A stretch of DNA of 64,000 nucleotides from Pyrenopolyporus hunteri (lineage: Eukaryota > Ascomycota > Sordariomycetes > Xylariales > Hypoxylaceae). The translations under genes were made by a program, and so were the position numbers. A model generated the notes under the pieces. That model saw nothing but the letters and a program-made list of their open reading frames with translations. It was not told the origin of the DNA and searched no databases. Positions 35,132 through 46,623 of the stretch are shown here, piece after piece. The DNA is taken from NCBI GenBank assembly GCA_902806595.1, contig CADCXC010000038.1, positions 2,418,001 through 2,482,000 of the forward strand, in the 5' to 3' direction. The stretch's first letter is position 1. Each line of letters starts with the position of its first letter.

Positions 35132-36305
35132 ATGTCTTCGAGCCATCACTACAGCAGTCCCCAGATAGAAGACGACGATCTGATTGATCCCGATGATGGT
35201 GAGTTAATAATAGCCCACTGCCGAGACGAGACGAGACGAGCCGCCGCTCCTTTCCCCATTTCCCCTTTTCCCCTTTTCCCCTCCTCCGTTTCCGTAACAT
35301 ACCTAGGCAGCTGGCTTACACAGCGGCCCCTCCGCAGCCGACCTCAACGACTTCGACGACCCGCTCTCGCACGCCCAGTCGCAGCGCGAGCCGCTAACAG
35401 GCAACATCGGCGCCTCCTCCTCGTCGTCCTCCCGCCCCCTCAACGAGAACTACCTGACCTCGCGGATCCCGGGCGAGGACCGGCGCGCGCCGCAGAACAC
35501 GATCGACGAGTCGGTCTGGGAGACGCTGCGCCGGGACCTGCTCGCGGTCTGGTGCAAGATGCGCGAGGTGCTGTACCCGCGCTACCTGTTCGGCGGGACC
35601 ATGTTCGAGAGCGCCGACGGCCTGCGCGGCGCCTACGCCAACCTGCGCGGCGCCGGGCTCGCCGGCGCCCGCGAGGAGCTCACCAGCCTGGCCGGCCGCG
35701 TCATGGACCCCGAGTCCCTGCTCAACCAGAACAACATGAGCCCCGGCCTCCGCGACTGGGACCTCTGGGGCCCCCTGATCTTTTGCCTGTTGCTGTCCAC
35801 GCTCCTGAGCTACTGCTCGGCCGAGGGCCAGAAGGATATTGTGTTCAGCGGAGTGTTTGCTATCGTGTGGATCGGCGAGGCGGTGGTTACGCTGCAGATC
35901 AAGCTGTTGGGTGGGAATATGTGAGTTGCTTCTTCTTTGCTTTTGCCCTTCCCGTCCGTCTTTGTTTCTTTTACTGTCGCTTCGTAGTTGGTTGAGCGGA
36001 GTGTCGGGAGGGGTTAGCAGACGATACGGTGTGCTAACAGGATTCTCCGCGATAGCTCGTTCGCGCAGAGCGTGTCTATTATCGGCTACACGCTGTTCCC
36101 CCTCGTCCTCGCGTCCCTGATGTCCGCCCTCGGCCTACCCACGATCCCACGTATCCCCGTCTACCTCGTGCTGGTGGCCTGGTCGCTGGCCGCGGGCGTC
36201 AGCATATTGGGCGGAAGCGGCGTGGTCAAAAACCGAGTGGGTATCGCCGTATATCCACTCTTCGTCTTCTACCTCGGGTTGGGATGTCTATGTTTCATCA
36301 GTTAG
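35132..36305 (+). CDS. YIP4: Yip1-domain Golgi membrane protein (YIP4/YIPF6-like)
   Basis: Exons 35132-35198, 35338-35920 and 36056-36305 encode 299 residues; introns are 139 and 135 nt, longer than most here. The acidic N-terminus (SSPQIEDDDLIDPDD) leads into the Yip family signature NTIDESVWETLRRDLLAVW and the DWDLWGPLIFCLLLSTLLSY start of the membrane domain. About five hydrophobic segments follow (KDIVFSGVFAIVWIGEAVV, QSVSIIGYTLFPLVLASLM, VYLVLVAWSLAAGVSIL, AVYPLFVFYLGLGCLCFI). Yip proteins interact with Rab GTPases in ER-Golgi traffic. The ATG at 35132 is the first ATG of the frame; an upstream TTG at 35102 is not a likely start. Exon 2 is markedly GC-rich. Tail to tail with the RRN11-like gene. 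Confidence 0.9.
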
Positions 36306-36717
36306 GTCTTTATCGTAACGGACGGTACGTTGCGTAGGTAGTAAAACGGTCGGTCAGCCAGGTAGGGAGCCGAATGCGATGCGGATTTGCATGGATCGGC
36401 GTGTGGCATGTTACAGTTGTTCATGATATTTTTTTTCTCCGCGTCTAATGCCATGCTTGCTTGTACTCTAGGTATCCTTGTTGTATGATCAAACCGAATC
36501 GTGGTATTTCTATGGCCATTTACAGTAAGCTGCGTTAGCCGGTTATGTGTATTGGCATTCTAGAACGTGCTTAAACTCCAGAGTGATTGATAATGATTTG
36601 GCCTGCTCTAAGGTCATTAGGGGTTTTTCGACATCACGATGGGATTATAGGCAAATCTTATACCTGGGGTATCTAGTCTTAAGGGAAACGAGTTTCGTTA
36701 TACTACTACCATTCACC
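36306..36717. other. Convergent 3' region
   Basis: 412 bp between YIP4 and the RRN11-like gene; presumably both 3' UTRs. Nothing else seen. Confidence 0.5.
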
Positions 36718-38232
36718 TCAACCCTCTTCTTCCTCATCCTCATCCTCGTCCACATTCACAAACTCCCGCACCCAACCCTCAACTTCTCCGCCGGCCTCCA
36801 ACAACTTCCGGAATAACGTGCGTGCGGTATCCTGCTCGGCCCTCCTCCTCGTCAGCGCGGCATACTCCTCGGGCGTCTCGGCCCTCTCCCGCAATACATC
36901 CTCGCCCGTCTGCCCCATCTTCAGCCCCTTTCCCTTCTCCTTCTCTTTTTGCTTCTTCTTCCTCTTCCTCCGCTCCCTCCTACGTTCCTCATCCCCATGC
37001 CCATCCTCAACCTCGTGGTAGTAATGGTAGTCATCGTCGACGAGCCGCGCCGGCAGACACAGGTCCCCGACGAACAGCGCCACGTGGCCCCGGAGCCGCA
37101 GCAGCCCGCGGTGCGTCGCGTACGGCGCGTTCTCCATCACCTGGTCCATGTGCCGCGCCACGCGGTCCGCGGCGTCCAGCGCGCGCAGACGCACCTCGTC
37201 GCGCGCCGCCCACGCCGCTTCTCGGCGCTCCCTTTTCACTTCATCTTCATCTTCGCCTTCGCCTTCGTCTTCGTCTGCGTAGGTCATAGCTGTATCGAAC
37301 CCCCCTCCCCTCCCCTCCCCTCCTTCTCCGTAATCCTGGCTTTGGGCTTCTTCCTCGACCTGTAGGGAGTGCAACGATGACCGCAGCTCCGCGTCCACGT
37401 TGTAGATCTCGATCCCGAAGAGCGCGGGCCAGAAGTCCAGCGCGCTGGTGAGGTGAGGCCGGTGCGGGTCGTGCGGGTGCTGCTGCACCAGGGCTTCTAG
37501 GTACGCTTTTACCTTCTCCACGTTGGCCGCGGAGCCCCAGCGTTTTAGTTCCCTTCTTTCGTCCCCTGCCTTTCTCCCATCGCCTAGTTCTAGCTCGGCT
37601 TCTTCTTGTTGTTCATTGTCTCCTATTGTCGGACCTCGCTGGGGTTGTGGTTGATCTTGAGGCGGCTCCTCCCCGTCTCGCATTAGTATCTCCGAGCCTA
37701 CCGCCCACATCCCGCCTTGCCGGACGTCGACGTCCCGCGTCTGTACGAGCAATCCGAAGGCCCGCTTTGCCCGCGCGATGTCCCCCTCGTCGAGGCAGCG
37801 GTGCATTATGGCTGTGAGTGTGCTTAGATGGCGTAAGCGTTCCGAGTACTGTTTCGGCGTCGCTTCTTTATCGTTCTGCTTCGTGGCGTCTGTCTCGTCC
37901 CCGCTCTCGGCGCCGCTGGCCGTGCTGGTGCCTCGTGCCCTGCGTCTCCTGCCCTCGGGTGGGAGCGGCTTATGCGGAAATAAAGGGTGCGCGGTGGACG
38001 GCACCTCCTCCGTTGGTGATAGCCCGGCGACGGCGAACTGTCGAAGTATATCTGGCGTGTGACTAAGAGGGTTGATGGACTCCGATGGGAGGCGTGAGGA
38101 CGGGGCGTCCCATTCCGATTCGGTCCAGATGTTTTCTTCATCCTCTTGATTATTGCCTGTTTTTCTGCGCTTATTCGCGTGGGGATGTATTCCAAGACGG
38201 TACCCGGGCAGCGGGAGAGCGAAGGGGCCCAT
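36718..38232 (-). CDS. RRN11: RNA polymerase I core factor subunit Rrn11-like
   Basis: Intronless gene of 504 residues starting MGPFALPLPGYRLGIHPHANKRRK. The recognisable core (about residues 130-180) reads RLRHLSTLTAIMHRCLDEGDIARAKRAFGLLVQTRDVDVR followed by GMWAVGSEILMR, a TPR-like segment typical of fungal Rrn11, part of the core factor that recruits Pol I to the rDNA promoter in the nucleolus. A second conserved block carries LDFWPALFGIEIYNVDAELR. Acidic and basic low-complexity stretches separate them (EDEGEGEDEDE, RRERRKRKKKQKEKEKGKG). A GGGGA pentanucleotide tandem at 37299-37322 lies inside the coding sequence. GC-rich around 37020-37215. The identification rests on the core block and is good but not certain. 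Confidence 0.78.
   Translation of the reverse strand: MGPFALPLPGYRLGIHPHANKRRKTGNNQEDEENIWTESEWDAPSSRLPSESINPLSHTPDILRQFAVAGLSPTEEVPSTAHPLFPHKPLPPEGRRRRARGTSTASGAESGDETDATKQNDKEATPKQYSERLRHLSTLTAIMHRCLDEGDIARAKRAFGLLVQTRDVDVRQGGMWAVGSEILMRDGEEPPQDQPQPQRGPTIGDNEQQEEAELELGDGRKAGDERRELKRWGSAANVEKVKAYLEALVQQHPHDPHRPHLTSALDFWPALFGIEIYNVDAELRSSLHSLQVEEEAQSQDYGEGGEGRGGGFDTAMTYADEDEGEGEDEDEVKRERREAAWAARDEVRLRALDAADRVARHMDQVMENAPYATHRGLLRLRGHVALFVGDLCLPARLVDDDYHYYHEVEDGHGDEERRRERRKRKKKQKEKEKGKGLKMGQTGEDVLRERAETPEEYAALTRRRAEQDTARTLFRKLLEAGGEVEGWVREFVNVDEDEDEEEEG
37299..37322 (-). repeat. GGGGA pentanucleotide tandem repeat inside RRN11
   Basis: About four consecutive GGGGA units on the coding strand, encoding a Gly/Glu/Arg run (EGGEGRGGGF). 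The unit length is not a multiple of three, so gain or loss of one unit would shift the frame. Confidence 0.8.
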
Positions 38233-39327
38233 AGTTTTTATCTTGATATAATGTAGATGTGCACATTAGAGGCGGTTCCTAAGGCTGGAGTTTTTAAGTA
38301 TTGGCTATCATTAAGAAACTCGGTAAAAAGGTAAAAAATGGGCTGTTGAACTGGTGAAGAAAATAATGTTTAAGTTCCGGGTCGACCGCAGCGTTCTGGA
38401 GCTTTTCGCCACTAAAAGAAGTTTGCGGGCCGAGCCGTCCCTTGCATTAGCGCTTATCTTCTGTCTTTCTGCTATTGCCATCGTTGTCGTCTCATTACTT
38501 TCTCATGGGACTCGTGTCAAAACGTAGATTAACTTAACAAGTTTGAGGTTTTACGCTGATTTGACCTTCGAATCATAGCTGCGCTGACCCCAATCGAATT
38601 AACCGCACCGCGACGGCGCTAGGTAAGCTATACCGCCAAGACCACTGGGCTTTGAGTCTCGGTTTCATTTCAAATTATATGCTTTTATTCATAAGTTCTA
38701 GGCGTGGAGCCATTTACTGTTTGGATTTTACTATCTCTCCCAGCGGTCCATGGGCAAGTGGTGAAATAGGTACGTTGTGGCAAATCTCAGCCATATACAT
38801 ATAGAGGTACCGGCTCTAAAACGAAAGCCGGCTCGGCGGTAGAGATATTGAGATCATAGCACGGAATCTAACAAAAATCGATCCAACGTAATACCCTAGC
38901 CTATTGCCAACATATTCATCTTACTATCCATTAAGCAAGAATTGCCGTACCCGGCGGCAGAGTTGGACTGTGGTAGTCTTCTTCAACTAACGCTTATGTA
39001 TTAAATGACGATTTCGAATATAAGGGTGCGTAAGGTCACCTTAATAGAGCCGGATTGAATTAGACGAATTTTCATTAGAGACGAACTGCGTTCGGACTGT
39101 CTTCCCCAGAGCTGCCAAATCCCTTTCTCCGTCTTACGAACGACTAGGTGACTTAACCGGACGACAGGTATAGTAGCTAGGACCGATCTGTGAAGTGCAC
39201 GGCAAGGTCCAAGGGCCCCAACGCAAACCGTAGTCTGTATGTACAATTTTTTTTTTCTACAGTTTGTATGCTTCTACAACGCTGCCTAGTGATAATCTCA
39301 CGGGACGGGAGATATAAGTGATCTCCT
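38233..39327. other. Intergenic region between NDUFA5 and RRN11
   Basis: 1.1 kb holding the RRN11 promoter and the NDUFA5 3' UTR. A T9 run lies at about 39248. No gene seen. Confidence 0.55.
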
Positions 39328-40247
39328 CTATTGCGAGTTGCGTTCGAAGTAGGTCCATTGACCCTCGGCCGGCTTCTCCTCTAGGTCCTCCCATCTATAA
39401 ACTTGGTTAATGATACTACGCTCCCCTTATGGCATAGAATAGTGATAGCAAGCAACTTACACCTTCGCCTCGTGCATGATATCCACAAGCTTGAGCTCGT
39501 ACTCAGCCCGCTGAATCACCTCCTCGATCAGGCCTCCTCCAATCTTGTTCTCGATCTCCTCGATCCTATTACCGCCACTGTTAGTATTCCAAGAACACAC
39601 ATACATCCGAAACCTAACCCAACTCTAAGCAGAATCAATGTAATCCAAAGAAGAACCAAAGAAAAACCAACTCACTGATCAGCAGTCAACTGCGGCTCGG
39701 GCTCCCAATCCACCTTCCCCTGGGGGTCGTCCACGGGGCGCCTGGTGAACAGCAGCTCGTGCTCCCTGCGCTCCTCCTCGCCCCTGAGCCCCTCGGAGCC
39801 GGGGCCCTCGTCGCGCTCGCCGTCCCACTCGTCGACGCGCTCGTCGACGGGCGGGGGGTCGGTGCGGTGCAGGAACAGCCTGCCGCGGGCGCGCAGCTTG
39901 ACGACCTCGGCGCCGCGGGCGCGCGGGCCCGCCGCCGACACCGCCTCGAACCGGTCCGGGCTCGCCGCCGCCACCTCGCGCGCGCGCGCCGCCCACGCCG
40001 CGTACCCCGGCGGCTCCGCCGCCTCCACGACGGACAGCCGCTGCCGCGTCAGCGCCTCCACCGACTGCCGGTACAGCGACGTCGCCGGGATCTGCCGCTC
40101 CAGCTTCTCGAGCGTGCGCGTGTACAGGTACATGAGCGTCGCGCGCGGCGTCGCGTGCGTCTGCAGCCCCGTCAGGCCCGTCGGCGTGCCGGCTTCGAGG
40201 TACCGCGCCGGCTTGACGGCGGCGAAGAGCCGGAGTGTCCGCCGCAT
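39328..40247 (-). CDS. Mitochondrial complex I subunit, NDUFA5/29.9 kDa type
   Basis: Exons 39676-40247, 39461-39565 and 39328-39394 encode 247 residues; introns are 110 and 66 nt. The N-terminus MRRTLRLFAAVKPARYLEAG is followed by GLTGLQTHATPRATLMYLYTRTLEKLE, IPATSLYRQSVEALTRQRL and the C-terminal helix IEEIENKIGGGLIEEVIQRAEYELKLVD, ending WEDLEEKPAEGQWTYFER. This is the peripheral-arm accessory subunit of NADH:ubiquinone oxidoreductase (Neurospora 29.9 kDa subunit, mammalian NDUFA5). Reading straight on past exon 2 would stop after MHEAKV; the spliced third exon restores the conserved tail. The middle (39720-40240) is very GC-rich. A TGGC repeat sits just upstream of the start codon. Confidence 0.9.
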
Positions 40248-40271
40248 TGTGGTGCGATTCGTAGACTAGGT

Positions 40272-40302
<31 letters not shown>

Positions 40303-41688
40303 TGACTGGGGGGAAGGGCTCCTTGCTTCGGTTCGATGAGGGAGAGGAGTGTGTGTGTGGGATTGGGAAGGTCGGTCGGTTCCAATTGGCTAGGTAGTGC
40401 AGGTGGACAGTTCGGCTTGCTGGTCGGACAGCTTCTTGTTGAGGGTTTAAGGCTCGGATACTAAAACGTCAGAAGCTCTGTATACCTAGGTAGTAAGGCA
40501 CGTGATATCTTTTTATCGGGATGCGTATCTCGTTATTGTGCGCTAAGTATGAAGCTATCCGTAGTTACACTAATCTATAAAATTACACGGTGCAATCACC
40601 CCGCCATTAGGTACCAAGGTAACAAGGTACCATAGTAGCTGCCTCAGGGAGATTCTGCCGCCTTTGCCCCACCTAACCCTCTCACCGCCCCACGCCGGGG
40701 GCCATAAACTGCGCTCTCGTCTCTCGCAGTCTTGACTCTTCTCTTCTTTCCTTCTTCATACTTACCTTGTTCGAAGGATCCTCGCTCACGGATGAGGATT
40801 CTTAAGTGGGAAGACCTGCATTGCACAGCGCGGAGTCCGCCCTCTTCTATTATCCCTCGTGGATCGTAGCGGGCGCAATTTTTGCTTTTCACCTCGTTTT
40901 CGTCGTGACCGATGCCTTGATCGCATCGCCATGAGGAAGATGGTATGATGGTCTCCCGCGTGTTGCAGCCTACCACCTAATCCGACATATGCCGACGACG
41001 CGTATCATATTACGCGTACGTATTGCCCAAGAATCGTCTTCACTCGTAGATCTGCTTTAATTGATTATCTGGTCCTTACGGTTAAACTGCACCAATTCTA
41101 CCTAGAGCTAGACGCCTATTCAATCGGCATATCCTGGGGCCTGAACCCCTTGATCCTAGAATAGTAATTTCGTAGCCGATACAGCTTTACGACAGGCCTC
41201 TATATTCAGGGCCTATGTTCAGCGTGTAACCTCGTTCTTTCGAATACTCTAGATCCATAATCTTTGCTAGATACCCTACGTCGCTAATGGATACGAATCA
41301 TACCAACTAGAAATTGGGAGGGGCTGAGAGAAAGGCAGAATACGGTCTAGTTCATCACCTTAGAACATTCACACATGAGACGTACGAATTCGCGATCATA
41401 AAATAGCATTCAATTGATCTGCCTCCCAAACGGAGGTGGAAGATGAAGCATCGAGCAAAAATCCACTAGGGAAACGCCTTCGAGGACTTCATTCCATCTA
41501 TATCAGACTTGTAAACACAGTACGTGTCGGATCAAGCAGCGCAAGAAAGGAAAACTAAAATAGAATCCTGACAGATCTGCCACCGTTCTCGTAGACCCTC
41601 AAGAGGCGCCCGTGGTCCCGTTCCGGTCGCGGGATCCTACGGCGGAAGTGCTCCATCGCATTCGTGGCTTCAGCGGGTATCAATCCAT
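40248..41688. other. Intergenic region between GVP36 and NDUFA5
   Basis: 1.4 kb with the NDUFA5 promoter and, toward 41689, the GVP36 3' UTR. GGTACCAAGGTAACAAGGTACC at about 40611-40632 is an interrupted inverted repeat of GGTACC. The stretch 41040-41560 is TA-rich. No gene seen. Confidence 0.5.
40270..40309. repeat. TGGC/TGAC tetranucleotide repeat in the NDUFA5 leader
   Basis: About six TGGC units followed by TGAC-TGGC variants, starting about 23 bp upstream of the NDUFA5 start codon, so probably transcribed as 5' UTR. Confidence 0.8.
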
Positions 41689-43045
41689 CTACGAGGCGCT
41701 CTCGCGGCTCTTGCGGTAGTTGGCCTGGGAAATAACGTGTTAGTCTCCAAGACGGACAAGTCGTATATATTAAGTTCTGCTTTGACTCACCTCCTGCTCG
41801 ACCTGGAGACCCTCGATGACCGGGGCAAGCTCGCTCAGAATCTCGACGGCCTTCTTGTGGTACTCGAGCTGGGCGGCAACGAGCTCGGCAAGGTTGCGGA
41901 GGGGCTCAGGCGTATCCAGAACCTAAAAAATCGGGATTAGCCGAGAATCAAATGACGAAAGTAACAACCTTCGGATACAAGCGACTCACGTTCTTCATAA
42001 CACCAACAGCTTCCTCGGTCTGGGTGACGAATTCGTCCTCGGCCTTCTCAATCTCCTCCTGAGCTTCGGGGCTCAGCTCGTCGGCGTGGTGGTCGTCGCG
42101 CGGGGAGGTCTGGCCGATCTTCCAGGCGGTGCCCTTAGCGCGGGACTTGACCGAGTCGAGGGTGAGGCGGGCCTTCTCGACATTCTTGCGCGCGCGCGTG
42201 GCGAACATCAGGTTGGTGTTGAGCGTCGTGTTCCACCCAGCCAGGTATCGGCTCTGGATCTGGGCGTCCTGGGCCAGGCGGGCCTCGCCGAGGCGCTCGC
42301 TGGCCAGCGCGTACTTCTCGAGCGCCGTCGCCAGCGGGTCCTCGCCCGCGCCCGTGTGCTGCTGGTGCAGGAGCTGCGAGCTCGCTAAGCTGGCGCGGGC
42401 GATGGCGTGCGAGAACGTCTTGGGCTGCGGCTTGGCCGTCGGCGGCGCCGTCAACGCTGCTTGGGCTTCGGCCGGCGTGTTGGCAGCCGCGAGGAGCTGA
42501 ACCTTCTCGCTGACGGTGCGGCCGAGATCCGAGAAGCTCTCCTTGATGTTGGCAGGGTAGTCGTAGGCCTCGTGCGAGTATTGCGAGCTGTGATAGTCCA
42601 CATATGTCAGCGTATGTTCGAAGGGTAAGCATTGGCGCATTGGGATAAATGGGGTCACTCACGTCACCGCAAGCATCTTCTGATGCACCTGCTTCAGAGC
42701 ATCGACTCGCTTCTCGAGGTCGATGTAATCGGGGGGAAGTTGAGTCTATATACGCAAAGCATATTGTCAGCGCCCCTCTTCAAGATACCCACATACGCCT
42801 AGACATATGAACAATGAAGAGAAGCCTACCTTGTCCTCGGCCTGGCCAAGCTGCTCCTTGGTGTACTGGAAAGTACGGGTGGCAAAGGGGGTAATCTGCG
42901 AGCCAATAGAGCTATCGTAGTATTCGCATTAGCATCAGCATCGATATCAGCTTGCATATATTGGACCGTCCAGATACTTCCTCGACGGCGATAAATGCTC
43001 TCTAGCGTACCTCAAGCTATTGCCAAAAGCCTTGAAATTGTCCAT
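41689..43045 (-). CDS. GVP36: BAR-domain protein, Gvp36-like
   Basis: Six exons: 43011-43045, 42830-42911, 42663-42745, 41990-42587, 41791-41922 and 41689-41724, totalling 321 residues. Introns are 66-99 nt and all junctions hold frame. The protein starts MDNFKAFGNSLSSIGSQITPFATRTFQYTK, and the whole body is the long coiled-coil BAR fold: LPPDYIDLEKRVDALKQVHQKML, YDYPANIKESFSDLGRTVSEKVQLL, ALASERLGEARLAQDAQIQSRYL, AEDEFVTQTEEAVGVMKNVLD, then RNLAELVAAQLEYHKKAVEIL. Yeast Gvp36 is a Golgi-vesicle and endocytosis protein that senses or makes membrane curvature. The first and last exons are only 35 and 36 nt, so automated annotation could miss them. Exon 4 is GC-rich. Confidence 0.9.
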
Positions 43046-44022
43046 GATGGCGGTTTTAACGGCGCGAAGGAACCCAAAGACAAAGCCTCGGTTATAATAA
43101 ATTCGCTTGGATTCAGAATCGGTTTACGGCGTGGGTTCGGGAAGAATTGGGAAAGAATTGGGAAAGACGGCGATGTTTCAAAATGTTGCGAGTTTCGACT
43201 TGCGAAAGCACAACCCTCAACTTTGGCTTAGTCGACTGCCTAATCAGCCCGCTTTGCTGGCTTTTGTCAGGGGGGTAACGGTGCCCCCCCTTCCCCCAGT
43301 CAGCTGGTGGTAGTCACGCTAACAACCTAAGGTGCTCTGCTACTTCCACTATCTACATTATTTTCTACGTATATGCTATTTACTGACACGTGAGTTTGTT
43401 ACGTACACCCCTACCATATAGAGCAATCCGTCCGCCAATCCAGGAACAAGCCCCTTCCATCAACTGTTTTACACCTGATTGAGCAATCTCTTCACTTATT
43501 AGAAATATGCCATGTTCACAAATGTTAACGCTCGTAAATATCCCTAGTTCTCAGCTTGCGCTAGCTAGGTACTTATAAGGTAGGTATCTATTTTATATTA
43601 CTCAAAGGGAGAGAGGTAGATCAATAGCACCCCATTGCGTCATTTTATCTTAACCCCTTAAATGTCGTTACTAGACGGCGAAATCGTAACCAGAGCATTA
43701 TAACTTCGATTTTATTTTATTTTATTTCATTCAATAGTCAATGCTAAATCCGATCTCATTTCGCCTCATAACAGCACACGAGAATAACACCGAGGTCGTT
43801 CTGTGAGCCATGATAATATATGCAACATAACTAAGGAATATGAATATATCCTTAACAACATGCCTTGATACCCCTCGTTTTGTTACAGCTTTCGTAAATT
43901 ATTTGCCTCCCTCTTCCATCGAACGCCTTTTATCATGCAACTTCCAAGACCTGATATAATCATGCAGGCCGCCCACCCAGACATGCTTTCAAATGCTATA
44001 ATTCATAGTTTTTGTATTCCCC
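43046..44022. other. Intergenic region between chitin synthase and GVP36
   Basis: About 1 kb; GVP36 promoter on the left, chitin synthase 3' UTR on the right. A TTTTA pentanucleotide run lies at about 43709-43728. No gene seen. Confidence 0.5.
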
Positions 44023-46623
44023 TTACCTGGGAGTGTTCGGTCTCCGCGGCGGTTTACGCCCGGAACTGGGTCTATCTGTTTCTACCTCTCCAGCTTCAGC
44101 TGTCGGCGCTGGCGTCGGGCTATTACGTCCGAGCGGACTCCTTCCCGTTCTGTTGCGCTGGTGGCGGTTGCTCCCGGGTACGCCGAGATCCTGCCTTGGA
44201 GCTCCTGAAGCATCCTGGTGGCCTAGCAGAGACGACCGGGGACCGGGTGAGGGCGCACGAGAAGATAGCGAGCCTGGGCTACTCTCATTACTGTCGTCCT
44301 TGTAATTGCGCTCGACTCGGCCCATTTCCGACGTTTTCACATCGCTCGCTTCCCAACCCCCTTTTGCAAGCTCAAGGTCTGAAAATTCATATACTTGGCC
44401 TCGTGGGGGGATAGCGTACTTCTTTGATTTCTCGACAAATTGGTTGTATTGAGTGGCCTGCGCCAACTCATACTTTTTGCGGTCTTCCTCTCCCATGATA
44501 CTTTCGACCCTCCGGGGGAAATATACCGAGTTATTTCCGGTAGTCAAGAAGCTATCCACCGATTCGCGACTGTGGAGAGCAAAATGCGACGCGGAGGCAC
44601 CGTATATCGAGGCCTCGGCCCCTGGGGTGTTGAAGCTGAATTTTGACTCTTCTGGGTACGCGTAGAATCCGTTGGCCTTCTTCTCGGGGGCTGCGAATTT
44701 GCCTTCAACCTTCTCTGGTGGTAGGACGTTGCTCTTGCTCCTTTGGATACCAACAGCCTCCTTACCCTTGCTCTTCTGTCGCTGGGCGTCGGCTGCTGGG
44801 ATGAACGTTTCCGGAACGACGTTGAGATCGTCCCCCGTCTTCTCGGCCTGTTCGATAGCCTGCTGCGGTGTCGTATTCGTATCGGCGGTAGCAGCGTCCG
44901 CGCGGGGACCGCCCCATGTTCTTTGACCAGCAGTGAAGATGCCGTAAACCATATAGTACCAGTTGAAAAAGGGATTCAGGATGAACATTACTGGGTATAG
45001 CCAGATTTTATACCGCCTCAGCTTAAAACCGAAGTATATCATCATCAACCAGTTCAGGCCAAGGGAGATAGCGATGAACCCGACGGGAAGCTGATCGACC
45101 CTCATAGTCGTCGTCATTATCGAAAGCATCATGATGAAGAAAAGCAGAGCTGTCGTCCGTATCGTGTTCTGCATGAATCGTACCACAAGCAAGATGGGAT
45201 ATCGCTTCCAGAGACGCCAGTCGGTTAACATGCAGACCTCGTTCGTGATGAATCCGAGAAACCATCTCCGCCGTTGCTTAATCAGCGACTTGACTGTCTG
45301 CACTGCTTCCGTTTTGCAGAACGCTGAGGTGCACATCTGTATCTGGTACCGCTTCTTTGCGCCAATCATGAAGAGATGCGTAAGCCAACGGTCTTCGCCC
45401 AGGTGACTCTTCGCGAAGTCAAACAGATCCTCGCATTGTTCGGCTTTGTCGGCAAAGTAATATTTAGCCATTCTCCGGAAGGCAGAGAAACGCAGCATAG
45501 TCAGAGCCCCGGGCAGGCAAGTAACGGCGCCACAGCCCGACTCTACGGTCCTTTCGAACAGCTGGCCGTGGATGTACTCCATATCCTGAAGTAGCGTGAT
45601 GACGCTGTGCTTCCTGGTCGTCGAGGTAATAACGCCCGTCATAGCTAACATGTCCCTGCTGTTCCCCGGGCTGAGTTCCATATCGTAGACGAAATTCTGC
45701 AGACAGACCCTATCCAGTATGCAATCGGAGTCAATGAAGAGAATGAAGAGGTTGTCATTCCGTTTGAGGTACTCCTTATAGACTTTGTCGATAAGCTTGA
45801 AGGTTGCTTTCTGACAATGTCGCTTCCCTCCGTGAGGGAACCGGGATACGGTGACTCGAGCCGCTCGGTACGTGACATCAATACTCTTAGGATACGACTC
45901 TAGTGTAAGTGGAACGCCAAGCTTCTCGATCGTGTTGAGATATAGTTCGTCCTCCTGGTCCCCATCGAATGAGAGGAATACGTGGATGCACGAAGGGGGG
46001 TAGTCGCAGTCGACGACCGAGTTGATAGCAGTGACGAGGACCTCGGGCTCTTCCTTGTAGCAAGGCATGACGATGACGACCTTGGGTGCAGAAACCTCAT
46101 CCAATACTTCCTTGACACGTTTCGTCCTCCCGAGTTGATGAGTAACAAGCTGATAAACGCAGAAAAGCCACGGGACAGTCAGGAGTCCGGCAAAACTCCA
46201 AAAAGCAAACCATTGGAGAATGTCGACCATATCGGGCGGCCAGTACTGGGTGATTTCGCTAGGGAGAGGCAGGGTGACGATCATAATGGGTAGGAAGATG
46301 AATCTGTCGTTCCGTCAGCAATTATTAGCGCACGGGTGTCTGCGAGCACATACCGAAGCCCGGTGAAGAGGATCGCGACGATAATTGCTAGCACCTTAAT
46401 CGTCCAGTGCTCTGCTTTCCGGAAGACCTTGACCAGGCAATACAGAAAGGCAGACAACCATAGAAACCACTCGAGAAGGGCCGCTAGCATAACGACACCC
46501 ACGATAGCGGTGTAGACGATCTAATAGTGCTATTAGTATGCGATTTAAGACTTTCCCGGCTGGTCATTGGATCGCAGAGCCTACCTCGTGAACCGGCCAT
46601 GTTTCTGTAACGTCCCGCGCCAT
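44023..46623 (-). CDS. Chitin synthase without myosin motor (short form, class VI/VII type)
   Basis: Exons 46585-46623, 46354-46520 and 44023-46303 encode 828 residues. The N-terminus MARDVTETWPVHE leads into two hydrophobic segments, then the family 2 glycosyltransferase core: VVIVMPCYKEEPEVLVTAIN, FLSFDGDQED, FILFIDSDC (D260, D262), CLPGALTM, GEDRWLTHL (the EDRXL motif, about residues 372-376) and KQRRRW (412-416). Several transmembrane helices follow (LLVVRFMQNTIRTTALLFF onward, to about residue 535). The last 290 or so residues are disordered and Ser/Pro-rich. It makes chitin from UDP-GlcNAc at the plasma membrane. There is no N-terminal myosin motor and no cytochrome b5-like domain, which separates it from class V and IV enzymes. 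Class numbering for this branch differs between authors. Confidence 0.9.

Noticed and set aside
39759..40397. 212-codon plus-strand frame
   Set aside because: Antisense to the GC-rich part of the NDUFA5-type gene and continues into the TGGC repeat; no conserved motif.
36718..46623. Four same-strand genes (RRN11, NDUFA5, GVP36, chitin synthase) considered as a functional cluster
   Set aside because: Their roles are unrelated and the gaps are 1-1.4 kb, each with its own promoter-like region; this is ordinary gene order.
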